Shown one piece after another: positions 57,453 through 64,000 of a stretch of DNA of 64,000 nucleotides. The notes below the pieces were generated by a model. The model searched no databases, was not told where the DNA came from, and saw only the letters and a program-made list of their open reading frames with translations. Made by a program: the position numbers and the translations under genes. Origin of the DNA: Mycolicibacterium alvei. GTDB taxonomy: Bacteria; Actinomycetota; Actinomycetes; Mycobacteriales; Mycobacteriaceae. The DNA is taken from NCBI RefSeq assembly GCF_010727325.1, contig NZ_AP022565.1, positions 4,836,001 through 4,900,000 on the forward strand, read 5' to 3'. Every line of letters starts with the position of its first letter. The first letter of the stretch is position 1.

Positions 57453-58489
57453 CCGTGACTGTCGTTCTGGTTGATCCCCGCCGCCCGTCGCTGGTCCCGG
57501 TCGAAGCGATCGAATTCCTGACCGGCGACGTGCAGTACACCGAGGAGATGCCGATCAAGGTGCCGTGGACGTTGCCCGCGGCCCGGCCCATCTACGGCGA
57601 CGACGAGGGCGACCCGGCGCCGGTGCTGTTGTCTTCGGATCCCGAGCATCCGGCGGTCAAGGCCCGCTTGGCGGCGGGGGACCGGTTGATCGCGGCCCCG
57701 CAGGCGCAGGCGGGGGAGCGGCTCGTGGATGCCGTGGCGATGATGGACCGGCTGCGCACCGACGGGCCGTGGGAGAGCGAACAGACCCACGATTCGTTGC
57801 GTCGCTACCTGTTGGAGGAGACCTACGAGGTGTTCGACGCGGTCCGCGGCGGCAACGCCGACGAGCTGCGCGAAGAGCTCGGCGATGTGCTGCTGCAGGT
57901 GCTGTTCCATGCCCGCATCGCCGAGGATGCGCCCGTGCATCCGTTCAACATCGATGATGTTGCCGATTCGCTTGTCCGCAAGCTCGGTAATCGGGTGCCG
58001 GCAGTGCTTGCCGGAGAATCGATTTCGCTGGACGAGCAGCTGGCCCAGTGGGAGGAACGCAAGGCCCAGGAGCAGAAGGTGAAGGCCCGTGCGTCCTCCA
58101 TGGACGACGTGCCCACCGGGCAGCCGGCGCTGGCGCTGACACAGAAGGTGCTGGCCCGGGTGGCCCAGGCCGGTCTGCCCGCCGACCTGGTGCCCGCGGC
58201 GCTGACGTCGGTGGTGATCGCGGCGGATACTGACGCTGAGAATGACCTGCGCAGTGCGGTTTTGGAGTTCATGGACACCGTGCGGTTGGTGGAGTCCGAC
58301 GTTGCCGCCGGCCGCCGGGGTGAAGACGTTCCCGAGGAACTCGACGTGGCGCAGTTGGGGTCGATCACCGAGGATGAGTGGCGGTCCTATTGGCCGGGTG
58401 CGGTGGTCGAGGATTCAGCCGAGGACAATTCAGCCGAGCAGGACGAGTCAGCGTCGGAACCCGACGAGGAGGGTCACCCCGGCGATTGA
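57449..58489 (+). CDS. mazG: Nucleoside triphosphate pyrophosphohydrolase MazG
   Basis: A 346-residue house-cleaning NTPase. The metal site is [10 protein letters not shown] and [20 protein letters not shown], the EExxE...ExxD pattern at about residues 128-155. An N-terminal region of ~85 residues with a Rossmann-like look precedes it, as in mycobacterial MazG. The C-terminal acidic tail ([14 protein letters not shown]) is poorly conserved. It corresponds to Rv1021 and removes oxidised or abnormal dNTPs. It starts at GTG 57449 inside the mfd stop. Confidence 0.94.
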   Translation: MTVTVVLVDPRRPSLVPVEAIEFLTGDVQYTEEMPIKVPWTLPAARPIYGDDEGDPAPVLLSSDPEHPAVKARLAAGDRLIAAPQAQAGERLVDAVAMMDRLRTDGPWESEQTHDSLRRYLLEETYEVFDAVRGGNADELREELGDVLLQVLFHARIAEDAPVHPFNIDDVADSLVRKLGNRVPAVLAGESISLDEQLAQWEERKAQEQKVKARASSMDDVPTGQPALALTQKVLARVAQAGLPADLVPAALTSVVIAADTDAENDLRSAVLEFMDTVRLVESDVAAGRRGEDVPEELDVAQLGSITEDEWRSYWPGAVVEDSAEDNSAEQDESASEPDEEGHPGD

Positions 58490-58529
58490 CGGCGTTCCGA
58501 CTCCGTCTGCCGAGCTCGTAACACAGACC

Positions 58530-58559
58530 GATGCGCCCCTCCTGGTGGAGGGGCGCATC
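58530..58559 (+). terminator. GC-rich hairpin after mazG
   Basis: GATGCGCCCCTCC (58530-58542) pairs perfectly with GGAGGGGCGCATC (58547-58559) across TGGT. It sits 41 bp after mazG and 32 bp before the convergent large secreted gene's stop; probably bidirectional. Confidence 0.82.
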
Positions 58560-58590
58560 TGCCTGAGCGTCAAAAACTTTGACGGTCCGA

Positions 58591-60738
58591 CTAGCTGTCG
58601 TTCTTGTCCTTGCCGCTCACCTTCTTGACGCCGTTGCTGATGTCTTTCTTCACCCGGTCGACCCGGTTCTTGACGTTCTCGCCGACCTGCTTGACCGCAC
58701 CCTTGAGGTCACCCTGCTTGACTTTGTCGGCGACCTTGTTGGCCCGTTCCTGCGCGTGGGTGAGGCTCTTCTGGGTCTTGGTGACCTGTTTGGTGACCGT
58801 GGTCTCAACGTCCTTGCCGGTCTTGGTCACCACGCCGATCGGGTCGTTGAGAGCGGCAGTGGCCCCGTCGAACACCACGCCGCCGGTCGCGTCGTTGGCC
58901 GCGGCCAACACCTTGCCGACCGGCCGCTGCAGGTTGTCGAGCTGCTGCTGGCTGAGTGGCGCGGGGCCCTCGGGCAGCTTGGCCTCGATTCCGGTGAGGA
59001 CCTTACTGACGTCGTCGCCGATCTGGCGGCTGACCGTCCGGATCGCCTTGCCGGGCTCGGTGGCGAGTTTGGCGGCGACCGTCTTGATCTCGGTGGGTAC
59101 CTGAATGTCGTTGTCCTCCAGGAAAGTCACCGTGCGGTTGGTGACGCGTTGGACGATGTCGGTGTACTCCGAGCCCACACCCCGGCCCAGTTCGGCGAGG
59201 AGGTCGCCGGCCAGCAGGGCGGCCTGCTCGCGGGTCAGCGTCTGGGTGCCGAACAGCGTCGGGACGTGCATCTGGTCCAGAGTGCGGGTCCAGGAGCCGT
59301 CCTCATTGCGCACCGCGTCGGTGTAGCTGGTGTTGACCAGCAGCTTGAGCAGCGGCTCCAGGGCGTCGGCCACCGGGGTGTTGACGTCCTCACCTGTTGC
59401 GACGCTGAGCAATCCGGCGACCAGGCGGGCGGGCGCCAGCAGTGGCAACTGCTCCTGGGTGATCGTGGTGTAGATCGTGCCGTCGGGTGCGGTGTACAGC
59501 TTGGCGCCGACGCCCGACCCGTCGAGCAGCGACGCTCCCAGCGTGAGCGGCAACAGCGCCGCCATCGCCGAATTCGCCCATGCGACCGGGCTTCCCGTGA
59601 CCGGTGCATCTGAAAGCAGGTCGTACTCCCAGGTGGTGTCGGTCTTGAGGATCGTCAACACGATGGGCTGGCCGTCGAGCGATTCCGCTACGGCGACCAG
59701 ATTGCCCAGGTCGTCGAAGCTGAGGTCGGAGAGACTGAGTCCCTCCATCCCCTCGGGGAGGACGTCCTGGCGCTCGGGCGTCACCGGGTTGACGCCGGTG
59801 ATCTCCTGATAGATCGGCGCAAACCGTGAGTAGAGTCCGCCGTTGGGCCGGCCCGGGTTGCGCAGGAGGTTCACCGTCAGGAGGGTCACGTCGATGACGC
59901 CGCCGGGAGTGATGTCGAGGGTCGGCAGATCGGTTGCCTCGGGATAGTCGGTTGCCGACAGTGGCTGAAGCAGCAGCCAGACGCCCGGTGCGGTTTGGAT
60001 TCCGATGTACGTCGCCGCGTCCACCTTGACGAACGCCTTCGTCACGTCCTTGGTGACGGGATCGTTGGGGTCGGCGAAGACGATCTTGCGGGGTCCGGTC
60101 AGGGCGGGGCCGGCTTCCAGATCGCCGGCGCGGGCCTGGTCGATGAAGTTCTGGTAGCCCGCCCCGACCGCAATGGCACCGTCGCCGTAGCCGATGAAAT
60201 TGGTGTTCGACAGGTAGGCCGTCCAGTTCACCAGCGGGGCGAGCGCCGCGGTGAGGTCGCCGCCGCCTGCCGTGTACGCGGCCAACGCGCCCAGGTCGAT
60301 TCCGTCCAGCGAACTCGGTGATACCCACTGCCCCTGGGTCCAGTCCCGTCCGGTGACGGTGCCCGATGCCGGGTTGAACTTCGGAGGGAACCCCGACCAG
60401 TTCCCGCCGGTGGTGGTGGTCTGACTCGCCGATCCCACATCAAGCGGGTTGAACCACTTCACCCACACCGGGGCCAGTTGTTCTGCGGTGAACGTGGTAC
60501 CCAGCCCCCAGCCCACCAGGCCCGCGGTGTTCTCGCGATCGTCGAGGATCGCATCGGTCACCGCGTCCGGGTCCGACGGCAATTGCGTCAGACCGGTGGA
60601 CGGGATCCAACTCGGCAACCCCACCACATAGGTGGCTGCGTCCGCGATTGTTGGCGTCAGCCCCACCCCGACTGCCGCGGCGATCGCCGTGCCGGCGACG
60701 GCCGCCCTGGTGACCTTGTTGTGACGATGCTTCCCCAT
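58591..60738 (-). CDS. Large secreted protein with Lys-rich C-terminal tail
   Basis: A 715-residue exported protein. A signal peptide (VTRAAVAGTAIAAAVGVGL then PTIADAA) is followed by a ~570-residue region with repeated aromatic/Gly segments; TLDITPGGVIDVTLLTVNLL and GGLYSRFAPIYQEITGVNPV resemble a conserved domain of mycobacterial PE-PPE-associated and other secreted proteins. The last ~78 residues (638-715) are Lys/Val-rich with a helical, histone-like composition (KVADKVKQGDLKGAVKQVGE). No catalytic motif is clear. It may bind the cell wall or nucleic acid. A 450-bp AT-rich region lies upstream. Confidence 0.7.
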   Translation of the reverse strand: MGKHRHNKVTRAAVAGTAIAAAVGVGLTPTIADAATYVVGLPSWIPSTGLTQLPSDPDAVTDAILDDRENTAGLVGWGLGTTFTAEQLAPVWVKWFNPLDVGSASQTTTTGGNWSGFPPKFNPASGTVTGRDWTQGQWVSPSSLDGIDLGALAAYTAGGGDLTAALAPLVNWTAYLSNTNFIGYGDGAIAVGAGYQNFIDQARAGDLEAGPALTGPRKIVFADPNDPVTKDVTKAFVKVDAATYIGIQTAPGVWLLLQPLSATDYPEATDLPTLDITPGGVIDVTLLTVNLLRNPGRPNGGLYSRFAPIYQEITGVNPVTPERQDVLPEGMEGLSLSDLSFDDLGNLVAVAESLDGQPIVLTILKTDTTWEYDLLSDAPVTGSPVAWANSAMAALLPLTLGASLLDGSGVGAKLYTAPDGTIYTTITQEQLPLLAPARLVAGLLSVATGEDVNTPVADALEPLLKLLVNTSYTDAVRNEDGSWTRTLDQMHVPTLFGTQTLTREQAALLAGDLLAELGRGVGSEYTDIVQRVTNRTVTFLEDNDIQVPTEIKTVAAKLATEPGKAIRTVSRQIGDDVSKVLTGIEAKLPEGPAPLSQQQLDNLQRPVGKVLAAANDATGGVVFDGATAALNDPIGVVTKTGKDVETTVTKQVTKTQKSLTHAQERANKVADKVKQGDLKGAVKQVGENVKNRVDRVKKDISNGVKKVSGKDKNDS

Positions 60739-61188
60739 GCCTGCCCCTCTCAGGAAAAATTCAGCTACTCAGGGGGGAACTCTAAGGCGGCAAACTTCGA
60801 TTGCGACGTCAGTCGATGGGGTGACGGCGCCGATTGGTTGCATATGCAACAATTTGAGATTGCTCTATCTGCAGTTGCCGGTGCGAATCTTATTATTAAC
60901 CAAAATAGGTACCTGGCATGCAGACTTGAATTGCATGCATTGTGACCAGCACATATGACGGTATAAGTGCAGATAGCTCTGGTTGCGTAATTAACTTAAT
61001 CACTGCAATCGTATTTGCGATATCGGAATTTCGACCGGTGTCGACCCCCTTCATCGAGTGGGCTGAATGCGGAGTTGCTAAGGGGTGGAGGATTTTGCTG
61101 GCAACCTAGAAAATATTGACCACGGCGAAACTGGGAACGTTGGGCGTGGCGCCCGCTGGATCGGATCGGTCGCCTCTACGGTGAGGCG
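60739..61188. other. AT-rich intergenic region, no gene seen
   Basis: About 450 bp, with a stretch (about 60850-61040) far richer in A/T than the ~66% GC genome. It has the perfect palindrome GTTGCATATGCAAC at 60837-60850 and GCATGC near 60916 and 60933. No open frame looks coding. Such AT islands in mycobacteria are typically bound by Lsr2. It could hold the divergent promoters of the large secreted gene and the beta-lactamase-like gene. Confidence 0.7.
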
Positions 61189-62004
61189 ATGCGGGTACTG
61201 CGGGTCGTTGCCGTCGTCCTGGTTCTCAGTCTGGGGATGGTTGCTCCGCAAGCCGCTGCGGACTGCACGGCCACGGGCTGTGACCTGCGTTCACGCATCG
61301 CGGCGGCGGACGCCTACCTGGCGTCGCGGCCCGGCACCGTCGGGTACGTCCTGCGCGACCGAGGCGCGGGTACGCGCTACGCCAACGCCAATGCCAACCA
61401 GATGATCTGGACCGCTTCCACCATCAAGCTGGCGATGGTGGTCGACCTGTTGACTCGGGAGCGTGCCGGGGCATTGCGCATGTCGGGTAATGATCGGCAG
61501 CTCATGGTGAACATGCTGCGGGACTCCGACAACGATGCGGCAGATTCGCTGTGGACCCGTTACGGCGGCCCGGATCACAAGGCGTTCAATGCGGGCTTCC
61601 CGCGCTACGGCATGACCGACCTGCGGCCGCAACCGGGATTCGGTGACATGTTCCCGTACTGGGGTTTCCAGAAATCGACCACCAACGATCTCGACCGGTT
61701 GATGAACTACACACTGACCCAACTGAATGCGCCCGATGCGGCCGCCGTGGCGGCCGAGATGCAACGGGTCGGCAGTGAACAGCAGTGGGGCGTGTGGGGT
61801 GCCGGGCCGTCGATGAGTCCCGGCAACAAGAACGGGTGGTCGCAGGAACAAGGGGGTTGGGTCGTCAACTCGGTCGGCTTCGCCGGACCCAATCAGCGCT
61901 ACACGCTGGCCATCATGAACGGGCTCAACGGGCAGGGCGGCTACGACGACGGGGTCGCCACGACCACCCGGCTCAGCCAGATCCTGCTCGGGCCCACCGG
62001 GTGA
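61189..62004 (+). CDS. Secreted serine hydrolase, class A beta-lactamase-like
   Basis: A 271-residue exported protein with signal peptide (MRVLRVVAVVLVLSLGMVAP, cleavage after QAAA). Penicillin-binding motifs are visible: SxxK as S77-T-I-K80 (TASTIKLAMVV), SDN at 113-115 (RDSDNDAAD), and a KTG-like KNG in SPGNKNGWSQ. It lacks a clear E166-type omega-loop, so it may be a DD-peptidase or carboxylesterase-like enzyme rather than a true lactamase. Two Cys (DCTATGCDL) follow the signal. It is not the known mycobacterial BlaC or BlaS as I remember them. Confidence 0.8.
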   Translation: MRVLRVVAVVLVLSLGMVAPQAAADCTATGCDLRSRIAAADAYLASRPGTVGYVLRDRGAGTRYANANANQMIWTASTIKLAMVVDLLTRERAGALRMSGNDRQLMVNMLRDSDNDAADSLWTRYGGPDHKAFNAGFPRYGMTDLRPQPGFGDMFPYWGFQKSTTNDLDRLMNYTLTQLNAPDAAAVAAEMQRVGSEQQWGVWGAGPSMSPGNKNGWSQEQGGWVVNSVGFAGPNQRYTLAIMNGLNGQGGYDDGVATTTRLSQILLGPTG

Positions 62005-62023
62005 TCAAGACTGCGGGGCACAG

Positions 62024-62677
62024 CTATTCGGCCAGTGCCCGGTCGAACGCGGTGGCCAACTCTTGAAGGCTGTGTGGCTGGATGCGCTCGCCGTCGAGAA
62101 AGAACGTCGGCGTTCCCTGCACACCCAGTGCGCGCCCGTCGGCCACATCGAGTTGGACTCGGGCAGCGGTGGCGGGGTCGCGGTAGACCTTGTCGAATGC
62201 CGCCAGATCGAGGCCGAGTTCTCCTGCGAAGCCACGGAATACCTCGTCGGCCGGGGTCTGTTGCTCGCCCCACTGGCCTTGGGTCTCGAACATCTTCTTG
62301 TACATCGCCTCGAACCTGCCCTGTTGGGCCGCGGCTTCGACGGCGCGCGCCGCCCGTTCGGCGTTGTAGTGCGCGCCCATGGGGAAGTACCGGATGACGA
62401 AGTTCACCCGATCGCCGTACTCGGATCGCAGTTGCTCGATCGCCGGGTAGACCGCGCGACAGCCTTCGCATTCGAAATCGAGGAATTCCACGAAGGTGGC
62501 AGCACTGTCCGGCACGGAGCTCAGTCGGTGACTGTTATCGCGAACCAACTGGCCGGCGTCGGCGGTCGCAGCTTGCGGTGGCGTACCACGATCGCGAACT
62601 GACTGGTACACGAGAACGCCGACGGCCATCAACGCGATGACCAATGCGGTCAGCAGGATTCGGGTGTTGCGCGTCAA
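62024..62677 (-). CDS. DsbA-like thiol-disulfide oxidoreductase
   Basis: A 217-residue membrane-anchored thioredoxin-fold protein. It has one N-terminal hydrophobic segment (ILLTALVIALMAVGVLVYQS). The active site C70-E-G-C73 lies in EFLDFECEGCRAVYPAIE and the cis-Pro loop in GVQGTPTFFLDGE. The insertion between them is helical, as in DsbA/DsbG. It probably forms or isomerises disulfides in exported proteins. It lies 12 bp downstream of the DyP peroxidase gene in the same direction. Confidence 0.9.
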   Translation of the reverse strand: MTRNTRILLTALVIALMAVGVLVYQSVRDRGTPPQAATADAGQLVRDNSHRLSSVPDSAATFVEFLDFECEGCRAVYPAIEQLRSEYGDRVNFVIRYFPMGAHYNAERAARAVEAAAQQGRFEAMYKKMFETQGQWGEQQTPADEVFRGFAGELGLDLAAFDKVYRDPATAARVQLDVADGRALGVQGTPTFFLDGERIQPHSLQELATAFDRALAE

Positions 62678-62689
62678 CTGATCTGTACC

Positions 62690-64000
62690 TCACTCGAAGA
62701 GTGTCGAACCCCAGTAACCCGAGGTGTCACCGTCACGCAGCCCGGGCGGGCAGGCGAAGACAGCCGTCCCGGTGTGGGTGATGTATTCGTTGAGCAGGTC
62801 CTTGCGGGCCAGTTCCCGCTGCATGGGGATGAACTGCTTCTCGGGGCTGCGCACGAATGCGATGAAGAACAGGCCCGCGTCCAGGTGGCCGACGCCATCC
62901 GAACCGTCGGTGAAGTTGTAACCGCGACGCAGGATCTCGATGCCGCCCAGATGCTCGGGTGAGGCCAAACGCACATGCGCGGCCATGTCGATCTTCGGAT
63001 TGCCCTTGCCGTCGGTGATCTCGAAGTTGAGCTCGTCGAACTCCTGCTGCAACCCAATGGGGGCGCCGCTGCCCTTCTGCCGGCCGAACACCCGCTCCTG
63101 CTCCAGAAGCGTGGTGCGGTCCCAGTTTTCGATCCGCATCCGGATCCGCCGAGTGATCAGATAGCTGCCGCCGGTGAGCCAGCCCGGTCCGTCTCCCTCG
63201 GCCACCCACACGCTCTGGTTGAGCTGATCTGTCTCGTCGGACCTGAGATTGTTCGTTCCGTCCTTGAACCCGAACAGGTTTCGCGGGGTGGCCTGATCCC
63301 GGGTGGTCGACGAGGTCCGGCCGAACCCCAGCTGGGAGTACCGCACCGCGACGGTGCCGAATCCGACACGGGCCAGGTTGCGGATTGCGTGTACCGCCAC
63401 CTGTGGATCGTTGGCACAGGCCTGCACGCAGATGTCGCCGCCGCACTTGGCCGGGTCCATGGTCTCGTTGGGGAACTTGGGCAGGTCTTTGAGCTCGGCG
63501 GGTTGCTTGTCGGCGATGCCGAAGCGGTCCTTGCCGTCCTTTCGGAAGAAGGATGGCCCGAACCCGATGGTCAGGGTCAGCTGGGAGGCCGGTAGGCCCA
63601 ACGCCTCACCGGTATCCGACGGCGGCGCATACGGATTGCCGTCCACGGCGCCGCCGGCTTCGGTCTCCTCACCGCGCACCATCCGCTCGGCCATCTGGGT
63701 CCACTGCTTGAGCAGTGCGATGACGTCGTCGCGGTTGTCGGTGGTGATGTCGAAGGAGCAGAAATGCATCCGGTCCTGCGCCTCGGTGATGATGCCGGCC
63801 TGCCGGTCACCTCGAAACGGCACCGGACGGATCAGATGATCAGCGTTCGTGGTGCTGGCGGCAGAGGCGCGGCCGGCCAGCGCACCCGCGCCGGCCGCAC
63901 CGACTACCGCAGCGGTGACCCCGGCGGCGCCGAACAGCTTGCGTCGGGAGAACCCGCTCGTCTGCTCGGCATCCGGGGTTGCTTCGGACGAATCATTGCT
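62690..64000 (-). CDS. efeB: Tat-exported DyP-type haem peroxidase (EfeB-like), start cut off
   Basis: Partial at its N-terminus: the frame is open to the right edge of the window. It contains a twin-arginine signal (SRRKLFGAAG then VTAAVVGAAGAGALAG) and an EfeB/DyP domain. Typical motifs are GFKDGTNNLR (the GxxDG distal site), DMAAHVRLASPEHLGG and CVQACANDPQVAVHAIRNLA with the proximal His. About 437 residues are visible. EfeB reduces or removes iron from haem or takes part in iron uptake; efeU and efeO would lie to the right. The 3' neighbour is DsbA-like. Confidence 0.92.
   Translation of the reverse strand, partial: SNDSSEATPDAEQTSGFSRRKLFGAAGVTAAVVGAAGAGALAGRASAASTTNADHLIRPVPFRGDRQAGIITEAQDRMHFCSFDITTDNRDDVIALLKQWTQMAERMVRGEETEAGGAVDGNPYAPPSDTGEALGLPASQLTLTIGFGPSFFRKDGKDRFGIADKQPAELKDLPKFPNETMDPAKCGGDICVQACANDPQVAVHAIRNLARVGFGTVAVRYSQLGFGRTSSTTRDQATPRNLFGFKDGTNNLRSDETDQLNQSVWVAEGDGPGWLTGGSYLITRRIRMRIENWDRTTLLEQERVFGRQKGSGAPIGLQQEFDELNFEITDGKGNPKIDMAAHVRLASPEHLGGIEILRRGYNFTDGSDGVGHLDAGLFFIAFVRSPEKQFIPMQRELARKDLLNEYITHTGTAVFACPPGLRDGDTSGYWGSTLFE

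Overview
This window is a high-GC actinobacterial chromosome segment, almost certainly from a Mycolicibacterium-type (rapid-growing) mycobacterium. The backbone gene order matches the Mycobacterium tuberculosis segment Rv0992c-Rv1021: formyl-THF cyclo-ligase, galU, moeA-like glp, rimJ, glpR, cAMP-dependent acetyltransferase, alkB, arcA, pmt, rsmI, pabB, metG, tatD, rpfB, rsmA, ispE, pks16, pth, rplY, lpqT, prs, glmU, TetR, mfd, mazG. Mycobacterial lipoproteins (LpqT and LpqN type), RpfB and Pmt support this. These comparisons are from memory, not from a search.

Layout. 1-5.9 kb: partial amino-acid permease, folate and UDP-glucose genes, then a gephyrin-like protein (Glp) and its membrane receptor GlpR, closed by tRNA-Ala(CGC) and a terminator. 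5.9-16.5 kb: accessory oxidative/lipid-type cargo with its own regulators: a P450-SDR-unknown operon facing a TetR, a TetR-diiron protein pair, another TetR, enoyl-CoA hydratase, SDR, a small type VII secretion pair and an aldehyde dehydrogenase. 16.6-19.7 kb: a run of overlapping genes (TOBE/HTH regulator, modA without modBC, cAMP-binding GNAT acetyltransferase, shikimate-dehydrogenase-like protein). 19.7-22.3 kb: secreted proteins and lipoproteins. 22.3-28.5 kb: alkB, soxR/arcA, a 42-bp tandem repeat, pmt, rsmI, pabB. 28.5-30.7 kb: an ECF41 sigma factor with its oxidoreductase and a matching promoter. 30.7-40.6 kb: gdhA-metG, tatD, rpfB-rsmA, an inserted Ser/Thr kinase, ispE, pks16. 40.7-47.8 kb: secreted proteins, then a leftward run from glmU through prs, arsC, lpqT, an SDR, rplY and pth. 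47.9-58.5 kb: tRNA-Gln(TTG), TetR, an ArsR/SRPBCC pair, a lysA paralogue, a candidate type VII effector hydrolase with a lipoprotein, mfd and mazG. 58.5-64 kb: a large secreted protein, an AT-rich intergenic region, a beta-lactamase-like protein, a DsbA-like protein and a Tat-exported DyP peroxidase cut by the window end.

Many operons are translationally coupled by ATGA, GTGA or TGATG overlaps. Several regulators sit beside clear palindromes, so local circuits can be proposed: TetR/P450, TetR/diiron protein, SoxR/arcA, ECF41 and ArsR/SRPBCC. The most interesting points are the MoeA-like Glp with a degenerate catalytic motif beside GlpR, the orphan EspC-like/WxG pair, the WxG-headed hydrolase with its lipoprotein, the ECF41 unit with a near-consensus promoter, the non-RD kinase inserted between rsmA and ispE next to a perfect 23-bp inverted repeat, and the SoxR box that implies a leaderless arcA transcript. 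No IS element, prophage or CRISPR array was seen.
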